Source: a virus. From it: DNA of 34,525 nucleotides. Of this stretch, positions 25,597 to 34,310 are shown in pieces. Within the stretch, counting starts at the first letter, position 1; the number at the start of each line of letters is the position of its first letter. The DNA lies in the IMG/VR virus record IMGVR_UViG_3300037963_001253, positions 1-34,525 of that record. One strand, written 5' to 3'. A program made the position numbers and the translations under genes. The notes under the pieces are model-generated. The model was not told where the DNA came from. It saw only the letters and a program-made list of their open reading frames with translations, and made no database searches.

Positions 25597-28500
25597 TTAT
25601 CCTCCAAGAGCATCGTTGTAAGTCATATTTTTAAAGTTTCTTACAACGTTACTATTTTTCTGATTTCTTTTTATTCTTTTTAGTTTAGTTCCATACAGGC
25701 CTGCAGGTACTTCCGTAGTGGTTGTATCTGTAGTAAGCACCTGTCCTCCTCCTATTCCTCCTCCTGTAAATATATCAAAGAGGTTCGAGTAAGGGTTAGT
25801 TACACCGGGTATTGAGAAATAAGCTGGAGGTCCTACGTTTACCATTCTACCCTCAGCATCAAAACCATATTGTGGATATAGATTTTCAAGAACTCTTTCT
25901 CTTATGTTTTCTAATTTATTCTTTTGATATTTATCCGATATAGATTTTGCGATCTCAAGATTAGTTGCTTTAGTATTAGCTACAGCTTGAGCTTGTCTTG
26001 TTTGTTGTTGATCTAATATTCCAAGATTAGTTAGTCTAGCTTGGTTGAGAGTATCTATGTTACCACTATATACAGTGTCCTTCATTTCTTGATTAGCTCT
26101 GAACTCAGCTGCATTCACTTTATTTATAGCTTCAAATGCTGGAGCTTGTAAAGCTGCAAGAGCTGCTGGATTGTTTTGTACAGCTGGGTTTTGTTGTAGG
26201 GACCTTTGGAAACTATTAATATCGTTTCTCTCATCTTGGAAACTAATATCATAAGGCACTCTCAGTCTAGGTTGGAATGTTTGTGCATACACAGGATCAA
26301 CTTGATTTTGTGATGCAGCTAACATCTCAGGTAGAATCTGATTGTAATCTAAAGTGTTCATAGGTCTTCTTCTGAGTTGTCTACCTAAACCTATAAGATC
26401 AGTAAGTATATTTCTTTTACTAGGTGGAACTGTTTCTTCCTCTGTAGTAGATGGGTCACCACCTCCTATAGTAGCAAAGACCTTTTTAGTTTTAGGATCT
26501 TTAGCCTCTACAGCTTCAGTGAATCTAGCACTTGCAGTTTCTTTTCCAATTATACCATCTACTGTTAGGCTTACGTCAATACCTGCATCTTTATTTCTTT
26601 TATTGAATTCTCTTTGGAATCTTTTTACATCTTCTGGTTTTCTACGATCAAAGTTATCCCAATTAAACCAAGTATTTTCTGTTACAAGTTTTTCATAGTC
26701 TGCTTCAGTTACACCACCAGCTAAGCCTGTCTTACTATCATACTTCTGGTTAGCAGGCATTTTACCTATATCAGAACCAGTAGCATCTACACCCTCTACT
26801 TCTTCTTGGATCTCTACTTCTTTAACAAATGTACCATCATCTTGTTTGACATAACCTGCTTCAATTGCTTCTGCTTCTGTAGCAAACTCTTCTGGTAATT
26901 CATTTAAATCGAGACCTTGATCTTGATTAGTATTTTGTTGACCATCTCCTTGTGCTTTAGGTACATCTACACCATCTTTACCTTTCACCATCTTACCTAT
27001 TCTTTGAGCTTGACTCTTATGCATCTTGGAAGCTTTGTGTAACTCTTTCTCTATTTTCTTGAGTTTCTTCACCTTTGTTCCATCTTCTGCATAATCTTCA
27101 ATGTCTTTAACATCTTTTACTATTTCACCTTTGTTGATAAATTTGTTTCCGTCTATACCATACTCATCAAATGTATCATTAAGTGCAGTTTGTACATCAG
27201 ATAGAATCTTCTTTTTGTTTGCTATAGCTTTTAGTTTCATGTCTGCACCAGCTATAATAGCATCAGATGTGCTTCTTACTATCTCACCCCATGGAGTATC
27301 ATCTGAGCCTCCTGCTTTTTCAACTGCTTTTTTCATATCAAAATTTACTTTACTTTCTTCGTTGTTAAGTTCATTTACATAAGTTTTGAACTTCTTACCT
27401 TTGGCATTACTATCGCCAATCTCAGCAACATAATCGTTTGGTATTTTTAAATCTCCAAACACTACCAGACTTTCTTTTGAACCTCCGTCTTTTAGCTTTT
27501 GTGCTGGTTCATTCTCTACCTCAACTACTGCTTCATTCATAGCAACAGACTGTGGTCCATATGCTACACCTATACCAGTTTGTCCAGTTTTAGGATCTTT
27601 CTTTTCATGAGAGTTACCTTCAAAATATATACTCTCACCACCAGCATACGGGTTATAAGATACTGCTTTTGCTTCACCACCCCATACAGTTTTGATGTCA
27701 GGGTCTTTTAGTTTTCCTCCTTTTTTTAAAGTGTCTGGCATTCTAGAAGCTTTTTGCAACATGTTGTTTAAGTTCTTACCATCAAATGTTTTTAAGATTT
27801 GTGGACCTGGTGCTCCTATCATTCCATAGTCATTATTAGGGCCAGGAAGTTTACCACCTTTTTTCATGTACGATGAAAAACCTGCTTGTACTGCAGGGGC
27901 CATATTTGCTAATGTCATTTCTTCAACATTTGAGTCAATCCTTTCTCTAGCTTGTTTTTGCTTCCTGTCATTTCTATCTAGTAGATCACCAACACCACCA
28001 AGAACAAAAGACCCAACAGCTCCACCAACTGGTCCAAATAAAGCTGTACCTACAGCTCTACCAATACCACTACCTATATCTGTTCCAGCATCTCTATTTG
28101 CTTTATTACCAAAAGCAATAGAAGAAAGTTCATCAGAAACCATTTGATAAGGAAAATCCCCACCCTCTTGAAACTGCTTTGCTTTGTTTACATTGTACAG
28201 AGGAACATATCCAGGATCACTAAATAGATTCATACCATCTTGAGCTCTTACACAACTACCTTTACTGTATGGTGTCTTGCCAGGAACTGCTCTATAACCT
28301 GGCCAACATCTACCACCTTTCTGAAACTTTGCTCCACTCTTTGCAAGAACGTTTGTGCCCACTCCATATATAGGAAAGAACTCCTCTCCTGTGTTTTCTA
28401 CATCTTCAGGGCGTACATATTTTCTTTCTTCCATTTCTGGTTTAGAAAGAGCAGCAGAAAGTGCAACGTTACTAACTGCTTGCATTTGTCTAAGCTGTTG

Positions 28501-29310
28501 AAGGTTTTCTCTTTGTTGTTTGATTTTACCAATACCTCTAACAATATCTCCAACAACAGGAGCACTCTTAAGTTGATCTGCAAGTTTTCCACCAAAAGAT
28601 ATATCACTTGCATCTTTGTTTCCTCTTCTTAACTTTCCTGCATCATCAAGTACATAAGATACTCCATCTGGATCAGCACTACTGGATATTCCTTCTTCTG
28701 GAATGTCAAATCCAAGATCAACATATTCAGCAAATTCTTGAGTTCCCCCTTGTGCTTTCTTTGGTTTCTCATGAGTGTACCCCAACTTACTCATTCTTTC
28801 ATGATCAGCTTTTTTATTAGCTTTATATGCTTTACCAGTCTTAGGATCATACATCATGTGTGGCTCAAACTTCATGACTTTTTTACCCTTTTTACCAGAT
28901 CCAGCAATTAAGTTTGCTGCCATCTCCATATTTTCTGGTGTCATTAGACTACTTAACATATTTCCACCTCCACCTTTTCCAGAGTTCTGATAGGCTTGTA
29001 ACTTCATCATTCTGTCAGTGTAAGCTTTTTCTTCATCATCTGTAGTAAATGCTGACACTCCCATCTCAAGAGCTTTGTCTTTAAGTGGAGAGAAAATTGA
29101 TAGAGTGTTACCTTCTATCTCACTAAAGTCTACAGGACTAACATTACTAGGAGCTGTAACATCTCCTGATATCATTGTTCCTATCTGAGCTTTCTTAAGC
29201 TTAGCTAATTGTTTTCCATGTTTTTTCAAGAAAGCTTCCTCTGTGGGGAACTTCTTGTAGAATTCTTTTTCAGACTTTACGCCTGCTATTTTTAATATTT
29301 GAGCCTTCAT
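25597..29310 (-). CDS. Modular virion protein with peptidoglycan-binding-like domain (1237 aa)
   Basis: The start M-K-A-Q-I-L-K-I lies one base after the stop of the upstream gene. The protein is a string of modules separated by Lys/Gln/Gly motifs: K-A-Q-I-G (40-44), K-A-Q-G-G (185-189), F-Q-K-G-G then C335-W-P-G-Y ... G-S-C353, R-A-Q-D-G (355-359), F-Q-E-G-G (about 380), K-K-G-G-K-L twice (about 490 and 530) and K-A-Q-G-D (785-789). Between about 400 and 460 is a Gly/Ala-rich stretch (G-P-V-G-G-A-V-G-S-F-V-L-G-G) that could be membrane-active. Residues about 885-935 resemble a PG_binding_1 domain (F-Q-R-E-F-N then T-V-D-G-I-I-G-K-E-T). The C-terminal third is Gln/Asn-rich and helical. Likely role: ejected or internal virion protein acting at the host envelope (inference). 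Confidence 0.78.
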   Translation of the reverse strand: MKAQILKIAGVKSEKEFYKKFPTEEAFLKKHGKQLAKLKKAQIGTMISGDVTAPSNVSPVDFSEIEGNTLSIFSPLKDKALEMGVSAFTTDDEEKAYTDRMMKLQAYQNSGKGGGGNMLSSLMTPENMEMAANLIAGSGKKGKKVMKFEPHMMYDPKTGKAYKANKKADHERMSKLGYTHEKPKKAQGGTQEFAEYVDLGFDIPEEGISSSADPDGVSYVLDDAGKLRRGNKDASDISFGGKLADQLKSAPVVGDIVRGIGKIKQQRENLQQLRQMQAVSNVALSAALSKPEMEERKYVRPEDVENTGEEFFPIYGVGTNVLAKSGAKFQKGGRCWPGYRAVPGKTPYSKGSCVRAQDGMNLFSDPGYVPLYNVNKAKQFQEGGDFPYQMVSDELSSIAFGNKANRDAGTDIGSGIGRAVGTALFGPVGGAVGSFVLGGVGDLLDRNDRKQKQARERIDSNVEEMTLANMAPAVQAGFSSYMKKGGKLPGPNNDYGMIGAPGPQILKTFDGKNLNNMLQKASRMPDTLKKGGKLKDPDIKTVWGGEAKAVSYNPYAGGESIYFEGNSHEKKDPKTGQTGIGVAYGPQSVAMNEAVVEVENEPAQKLKDGGSKESLVVFGDLKIPNDYVAEIGDSNAKGKKFKTYVNELNNEESKVNFDMKKAVEKAGGSDDTPWGEIVRSTSDAIIAGADMKLKAIANKKKILSDVQTALNDTFDEYGIDGNKFINKGEIVKDVKDIEDYAEDGTKVKKLKKIEKELHKASKMHKSQAQRIGKMVKGKDGVDVPKAQGDGQQNTNQDQGLDLNELPEEFATEAEAIEAGYVKQDDGTFVKEVEIQEEVEGVDATGSDIGKMPANQKYDSKTGLAGGVTEADYEKLVTENTWFNWDNFDRRKPEDVKRFQREFNKRNKDAGIDVSLTVDGIIGKETASARFTEAVEAKDPKTKKVFATIGGGDPSTTEEETVPPSKRNILTDLIGLGRQLRRRPMNTLDYNQILPEMLAASQNQVDPVYAQTFQPRLRVPYDISFQDERNDINSFQRSLQQNPAVQNNPAALAALQAPAFEAINKVNAAEFRANQEMKDTVYSGNIDTLNQARLTNLGILDQQQTRQAQAVANTKATNLEIAKSISDKYQKNKLENIRERVLENLYPQYGFDAEGRMVNVGPPAYFSIPGVTNPYSNLFDIFTGGGIGGGQVLTTDTTTTEVPAGLYGTKLKRIKRNQKNSNVVRNFKNMTYNDALGG
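26506..26658 (-). other. Peptidoglycan-binding-like domain (PG_binding_1 type)
   Basis: Residues about 885-935 of the 1237-aa protein. V-K-R-F-Q-R-E-F-N is followed by L-T-V-D-G-I-I-G-K-E-T-A-S-A, the standard order of this three-helix fold (helix with F-Q, then x-V-D-G-x-x-G-x-x-T). It may hold the virion protein at the host cell wall. Confidence 0.7.
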
Positions 29311-29311
29311 A

Positions 29312-32300
29312 TTAGTTGTATTTGTCTAACCAGCCGCCTGGTTGTGGGGTATTATAGTTTGTAAAGTTAGTTAATTGATCTAAGGTGACCAAAGATCTTC
29401 CCTGTTTTGCTGTCATTGTTTGTTGTTTACTGTCCTGATTTACAGCTGCTATACTGTTCATTAGTTCAATAAGAGCTTCATCTGATTCCACGCTATCTTC
29501 TAAATCTTGGAAGCGTGCATTGTTTTTTATCCTGAAATTCTTTCTTGCTTTATCAAGATCTTCTTGAGTAAATGTATCTTTTCTTGCATCATATATACCT
29601 TGATCATTTAACAGATAACGCAACTCTTGCATTCTACCTAACACTTCTGTTGGTTGTGTGTAGTAATATTCTTGTTTGGGTAAACCCAGTGAATTATCTT
29701 TTGTACTACGGAACATAAGATCTTTTGTAGACTGTGGTATTCTCTCACCTCCTTCATCAGCCGCATGAGCAAACTCATGTATAGGTGTAGTATTGTAACT
29801 AAATAGAGGATTCTCTGGTGTAAGTGCAGAGTATTCAGGTCTAAACTGAATATTTTTATTACCGAAACGATTGTAAACTCCTTGTATGTCTTGGTTGCTT
29901 GTAGAGTATTCACTTGATTCAGGTAGGAAACTTACACGTGTTTGCATTACATTGTTTAATCTAGTCTTTGCTTCTTCTGCTATTTGCTTATCTGTATAAT
30001 CAGGAAACTCTTTCTTTAATCTATCTTGATACTTTTGAGAGTTCATGTAACTCTTTAAGAATTTATATTGTTCTACTCCTTCTTTATTTAAACCACCACC
30101 CTCTTGTGCATAGGCCATATTAGAAGGACCAGAAGATTGACTGTTATCTGATATAGTATTTAAGAGCATATTTATTTCATCATCTGAATAAAGTTTCTTT
30201 AGATCTTGATACTGCTCGTTTATCTTCATGGTCTCTTGCATCTCAGGTGTAACCTCTGAATCAAAGATACTAGGCAATCCTTTTGCTTTTCCTCCTAGTT
30301 GCGGTTCTGTTTCATAAAAATATCTTATAGCATTTAATCTTGCTCTAACTTCTGAAGGATCTCCTATATATTTTAAGTCCTTAACCTCACCTTTACTTAG
30401 TTCATTAGTATTCTTTTTATTTCTAATGTTAGTTTTATTAAGACTGTTAATTAGTTTAACATCTGATAGAGGCATGTTTAATTTTGCAAAGTTATTATAC
30501 TTACCACCGTAATCTTGAGAATGTGATAGTTCATGTAACAATACATCATCCGGTCCTTTACCTATATATTTTGCTTCTCCATCATAGTTACTTGAGTCCA
30601 TTTGAATACGATGAGGTCCTCTATTGTATCTACCTAAGAAATTACCATCAGCTTGCTCAATTTTAACATTATCAAGAAAAGTATTTCTCTTAAAAGTTCT
30701 ATCATCTATAAGTCTTTGATTTCCTTTAAAACTATTACTTAATAACTCTTGACCTCTATTAGACATGTTCCAGTTCTTTAGAAACTCTATCTGTTCTGAT
30801 GCATCAATTGTTTCTCCCTCTTGAGCCATAGGATACTCTGTAACAGAGTTACCATCAAACTTGTAATCTTTACCTGGTAGCATCATCTTCTTGTCACCAG
30901 TGTCAGATATTCCTAGCACAGGAAAGTCTACTCCTTTCATTGTTATGTTGTTGGAGTTTATTTTAGTTATCTTTCCTGGGTTGGTTAACTGTCCCATGTC
31001 ATCTTCTATCACTTCATACTTATCTAACCATCCTCCTGTTTTAAAAGTTTTATATCCCCCTTCTATACCTTTCTCTTGTGCTTCTCTCTGACTCTCTAAA
31101 AAAGATTCTCTATTACCTTCTGACTCTATAAGTTTATGTCCGTCTAACCAAAGATCTATTAGATCTATTTCACCTTTTGGATATTTTGCTAATTGTGCTG
31201 GACCTTCTAGCATGTTTACATAGAATAAAGTATACTGATCTTTTAATGATAGCTCATCTGCTGATTTAGCATTCAAGATGTTAGGATTAACATCCACACC
31301 CATTACATTAGCAACAGTCTTGTATCTGTTTTGTGCTGTAATAAATGAAGGACCTTCAAATTGAAACACACCTCTACCTGGACCTTTAGGATATTGTCTA
31401 GCTTTTGGGTTCATTCTTTGTCTAGGACCAGACTCATGAAAAGCTATTGTGTCTGCAACCGCTCCCCATGTATCTCTATCACCACCTCTGGTTTTCACTA
31501 CATAGTCTAGTACATTATCAAATCCTAAAACTTCTCCGTTCTGTGCTTTACCACCATGTTTATACTCTAATAGTCCTTGTGCATTATATCCCATTGGTAT
31601 TGCAGCATATAATCCTTTCATTAATTTCTTTAATCCTTTTTTATCTACTACTCTGAAGAAGTCTGAAGCTATTGGAGTTCTACCACCAAGCCCATCTCTA
31701 AATATTTGTTCAATTAACTTATCTGGTATATCATATTGTTTATTAGTTCCCCAGTATTTTGGGTTAATGTATAGCCTTCTCAACTCCATCACTCTCGCAA
31801 CCATTTCTGTAGGATCTTGTAAATACTTTGCATAGTCCTCAAAAGTTGAACCAGGTCCCAGAAAGTCTTCAATACTTTTATTAGTCCCTTTAAGTATTTT
31901 TGGATCTCTTTTAAGTGCTCCTTTAATTAACTCTTTTGCCTCAGTACTTAAAGCTCTTCCACCTATATTACTAGCATGACCAAGAGTTTCATGTATACCT
32001 GTTAACATCTCCCTTGTTCTCACTATCTCCTTTAATCTATTGGAAGCTCTTGGGGAAACCTCTCCAAGCTTTACAACACTCTTGTTACCTATACTTGCAG
32101 CATCATCAAATGTTTTTAAAGTATTTAAAGGTTGATTAGCAGTAGGTACATAATATGTCCCACCTGATCCAGGTGTAAATCCTGCACTACTATATGTAGT
32201 GGGAAACTCACCAGCCTGTATTGCTTTTATGTTTTGCCTTGCTAATCCTGGATAGTACAGATTGTACATCTGATTTATTTCCATTGTAAGATCATCAATT

Positions 32301-33436
32301 TGCTGTTGGAGATACCTAGATTTAGGAAGAGCGTTTTGTAGTCCTGCTACTTCATATTTAGCTAATTCACTTTGTAATGTTTGTAGTTGTCTAGTTCTAG
32401 CTGCAATTGTTGATTCAATGTACTCTGGTCTAAGAGAAGGTAAAGGATTATATGGTCTAATCTGAGACTCAAATCTCGCATTAAACCCTGGAGCATTGGT
32501 CCAGCTTTTCATAAAATTATCTGCATCCATCTTAGGATTACTCATAAGTCTATTTGGAGGACCTGATGTTCGGTTAAAAATCTGAGGAACAACAGTGTCT
32601 CTTCCTATAGGAGCAGCACTAGGATTAAAGAAGTTTTTAAATGTATCACTTACCGCTTGACCTAGTTTAGTATTTTTCAAATAACTATAAGCACGAGCAC
32701 CACCAACATTAAGCAAAGCAAACGCTGTTTCAGGAAGTGCTTGTTTTAAATTACCATATAGTTGTTCTCCCTTAGTAATTTGACCTCTTTGATATTGTAG
32801 TTTTCTATTGTTGAGTTGTCTTGCCACCTCATCACTAGTAAAGAAGTTTCCGGTAATAGGTTGAAAGTTATCATAAGGACTAAAATAATTACCTACTGGA
32901 ACCACTGTAGCATTGTATACATCACCTATTAATCTAAAAGGATTAGCTAGATAGGTAAGAGGCATTGCATTCATTGGAAGACTGGTATCATCTTCTTGTA
33001 TTCTCTGTAGTGATTCATTTCCTCGTGGTCTTCCTTGTGATATCATAGGTTGCCTTCTTCTAGGAGCAGTCACTACAACCTCATCTAACTGTTGTAAACC
33101 TTCAGTAAAAGGAAACTTAGGAGAATCAAATCTTTCAATAGTAGGAATGTTAACTCTTGTACTATCTATGGCTACTGGTTTTCCACGTTGAGCTTTCATT
33201 TCAGATTGTGTGTACAAAGGCTCTGGAGTATTTGTACGTGCATACATCATACCAGATGCACCAGGAAGTGTACCTCCCATTGCATACTTGTCTAACCAAC
33301 CACCGTTGATCTTTTTCATAGGCGTAGCACCTCCAGCTATAGCACCGAAGTATCTCTTCTGCTTATCAGTCAGAGCTCTCCCATGGACAGTTCCGTCTTC
33401 TAACATCTTTTTTGCTTTGCCTGCTGTTAATGCCAT
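29312..33436 (-). CDS. Multidomain virion enzyme with three zincin-like modules and a lysozyme-like domain (1374 aa)
   Basis: The ATG at 33436 overlaps the upstream TAA (TAATG). The N-terminus has a motif set common in Bacteroidota phage proteins (L-T-D-K-Q-K-R-Y-F-G-A-I-A-G-G-A, then G-G-W47-L-D-K-Y). Order of modules: an undefined region with a Tyr-rich coiled part (60-450); zincin-like 1 with H482-E-T-L-G-H487 and P-T-E544; a lysozyme or transglycosylase-like domain with H-E668-S-G, M-N-P-K-A and G-x-G-V-F-Q-F (about 636-770); G-G-W803-L-D-K-Y; zincin 2 with H968-E-L-S-H972-x-x-D and P-S-E1029; zincin 3 with H1220-E-F-A-H1224-x-x-D and P-T-E1264; and a final G-G-W1369-L-D-K-Y. The modules start at A-Q-x-G motifs. 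Probable role: peptidoglycan and protein cleavage at entry, or virion maturation (inference). Confidence 0.82.
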   Translation of the reverse strand: MALTAGKAKKMLEDGTVHGRALTDKQKRYFGAIAGGATPMKKINGGWLDKYAMGGTLPGASGMMYARTNTPEPLYTQSEMKAQRGKPVAIDSTRVNIPTIERFDSPKFPFTEGLQQLDEVVVTAPRRRQPMISQGRPRGNESLQRIQEDDTSLPMNAMPLTYLANPFRLIGDVYNATVVPVGNYFSPYDNFQPITGNFFTSDEVARQLNNRKLQYQRGQITKGEQLYGNLKQALPETAFALLNVGGARAYSYLKNTKLGQAVSDTFKNFFNPSAAPIGRDTVVPQIFNRTSGPPNRLMSNPKMDADNFMKSWTNAPGFNARFESQIRPYNPLPSLRPEYIESTIAARTRQLQTLQSELAKYEVAGLQNALPKSRYLQQQIDDLTMEINQMYNLYYPGLARQNIKAIQAGEFPTTYSSAGFTPGSGGTYYVPTANQPLNTLKTFDDAASIGNKSVVKLGEVSPRASNRLKEIVRTREMLTGIHETLGHASNIGGRALSTEAKELIKGALKRDPKILKGTNKSIEDFLGPGSTFEDYAKYLQDPTEMVARVMELRRLYINPKYWGTNKQYDIPDKLIEQIFRDGLGGRTPIASDFFRVVDKKGLKKLMKGLYAAIPMGYNAQGLLEYKHGGKAQNGEVLGFDNVLDYVVKTRGGDRDTWGAVADTIAFHESGPRQRMNPKARQYPKGPGRGVFQFEGPSFITAQNRYKTVANVMGVDVNPNILNAKSADELSLKDQYTLFYVNMLEGPAQLAKYPKGEIDLIDLWLDGHKLIESEGNRESFLESQREAQEKGIEGGYKTFKTGGWLDKYEVIEDDMGQLTNPGKITKINSNNITMKGVDFPVLGISDTGDKKMMLPGKDYKFDGNSVTEYPMAQEGETIDASEQIEFLKNWNMSNRGQELLSNSFKGNQRLIDDRTFKRNTFLDNVKIEQADGNFLGRYNRGPHRIQMDSSNYDGEAKYIGKGPDDVLLHELSHSQDYGGKYNNFAKLNMPLSDVKLINSLNKTNIRNKKNTNELSKGEVKDLKYIGDPSEVRARLNAIRYFYETEPQLGGKAKGLPSIFDSEVTPEMQETMKINEQYQDLKKLYSDDEINMLLNTISDNSQSSGPSNMAYAQEGGGLNKEGVEQYKFLKSYMNSQKYQDRLKKEFPDYTDKQIAEEAKTRLNNVMQTRVSFLPESSEYSTSNQDIQGVYNRFGNKNIQFRPEYSALTPENPLFSYNTTPIHEFAHAADEGGERIPQSTKDLMFRSTKDNSLGLPKQEYYYTQPTEVLGRMQELRYLLNDQGIYDARKDTFTQEDLDKARKNFRIKNNARFQDLEDSVESDEALIELMNSIAAVNQDSKQQTMTAKQGRSLVTLDQLTNFTNYNTPQPGGWLDKYN
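29582..30082 (-). other. Zincin-like metallopeptidase module 3
   Basis: Residues about 1119-1285. It contains H1220-E-F-A-H1224-A-A-D-E-G-G-E and Q-P-T-E1264-V-L-G-R-M-Q-E-L-R, with the upstream half (F-L-K-S-Y-M-N-S, V-Y-N-R-F) resembling module 2. The motif is complete and could be active. Confidence 0.7.
30302..30811 (-). other. Zincin-like metallopeptidase module 2
   Basis: Residues about 876-1045. E-F-L-K-N-W at its start aligns with K-F-L-K-S-Y in module 3. The H968-E-L-S-H972-S-Q-D motif is complete, and D-P-S-E1029-V-R-A-R follows 60 residues later as a candidate third ligand or structural Glu. Confidence 0.7.
31127..31531 (-). other. Lysozyme/transglycosylase-like domain
   Basis: Residues about 636-770. 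I-A-F-H-E668-S-G-P, then R-M-N-P-K-A, then G-P-G-R-G-V-F-Q-F-E, the order of SLT-type and related lysozyme-fold domains (catalytic Glu in E-S-x, N-P-x-A, G-x-x-Q-F). It probably cuts peptidoglycan during DNA entry. E668 would be the catalytic acid. Confidence 0.65.
31757..32029 (-). other. Zincin-like module 1 (divergent)
   Basis: Residues about 470-560. G-I-H482-E-T-L-G-H487-A-S-N is followed by D-P-T-E544-M-V-A-R-V-M-E-L-R-R-L, the same layout as modules 2 and 3. The two His are five rather than four residues apart, so metal binding is doubtful. Confidence 0.55.
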
Positions 33437-34308
33437 TACTTATATGATATTTGTGCTGGTGCTACAATAAATTGACTCACAATATGCGAGGTAGAGGTAT
33501 TGTCTAATATATGTCTCACCTTTAGATTCTTAGCTCTTAGTTGTGACTTCTTAAATGAAAGGTCACCATAGTTCATGTTGTCCTGATTCACCACCTTATC
33601 TATTGATTTGGATTCACAGGATGTTTTAAATAGTGGTACCTGGTCATCTTTTTGTAATGCCCAGAAAGTATTATACTGATAGAAACTATCTGTTTTTGTA
33701 AACACGATAGTTTTACTATCACTATTAAGAATAGGATACTGTAAGTATGCACTTAAGTTATTCATAGGCTTAGGCACAAGTTCCAGTATCCCTGTTGATT
33801 GCTGTCCATTATATAGAACAGCTTTGTTAAAGTATTTGTCGTCTGTTTGTATTTTACTATTAGAATCAAATGCTCCTACAGTTGATGGTATGTATGTATA
33901 CACCTTACTGTAGTCTTTTATATTCTGTAGTATTTCATCATGATATTTATATGCAAATGGATACTCAATTACATATGGTTTTATATCACCATAGTAGTAG
34001 TTATACAGAGTATCATTTCTCAAATGAGTCCAAACACATCCAGTTTTTAATGGTTTAAATCTTATATTCATATACTCATTTAGAGGAATATTATCTGCTA
34101 CTGAAAAGGATTTAGTATATTCACAATCACCTGTAGACTGTAAAGTGATGACACTCACAGTGCTGTCTACAGTAAACGCCATACCAGCAGCTAAATTACT
34201 CAGTGATATATTACTTCCTACTATATTATCTTGATCATCAATAATATTGAAGGGTCCTGAGTTAGGACTTGCTGCTGAGATTTTTATGTTTATAACTTTT
34301 GTTGACAT
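33436..34308 (-). CDS. Conserved virion (tail-region) protein of crAss-like type (290 aa)
   Basis: The start lies two bases after the stop of the right-edge gene, and its own stop overlaps the next ATG (TAATG). The first 75 residues are beta-rich with S-G-P-F-N-I-I-D and L-Q-S-T-G-D-C-E, a pattern seen at the N-termini of Bacteroidota phage tail proteins. The rest has strong conserved-looking stretches: N-Y-Y-Y-G-D-I-K-P, I-E-Y-P-F, G-I-L-E-L-V-P-K, D-S-F-Y-Q-Y-N-T-F-W, and near the end L-K-V-R-H-I-L-D ... S-Q-F-I-V-A-P. I recognise these as a recurring C-terminal domain of crAss-like phage structural proteins, but not as an enzyme. No signal peptide or membrane segment. Likely part of the tail or its connection to the fibre encoded just upstream. 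Confidence 0.75.
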   Translation of the reverse strand: MSTKVINIKISAASPNSGPFNIIDDQDNIVGSNISLSNLAAGMAFTVDSTVSVITLQSTGDCEYTKSFSVADNIPLNEYMNIRFKPLKTGCVWTHLRNDTLYNYYYGDIKPYVIEYPFAYKYHDEILQNIKDYSKVYTYIPSTVGAFDSNSKIQTDDKYFNKAVLYNGQQSTGILELVPKPMNNLSAYLQYPILNSDSKTIVFTKTDSFYQYNTFWALQKDDQVPLFKTSCESKSIDKVVNQDNMNYGDLSFKKSQLRAKNLKVRHILDNTSTSHIVSQFIVAPAQISYK

Positions 34309-34310
34309 GG

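Noticed and set aside
18934-29913. Small minus-strand frames nested in the giant genes (18934-19146, 28398-28613, 29638-29913)
   Set aside because: Out-of-frame with the larger gene and without recognisable motifs. They are chance frames.
5701-33470. Plus-strand frames of 60-150 codons opposite the giant genes (for example 5701-6144, 28240-28632, 19794-20114)
   Set aside because: Hydrophobic or low-complexity translations typical of antisense readings. All lie inside well-supported minus-strand genes.
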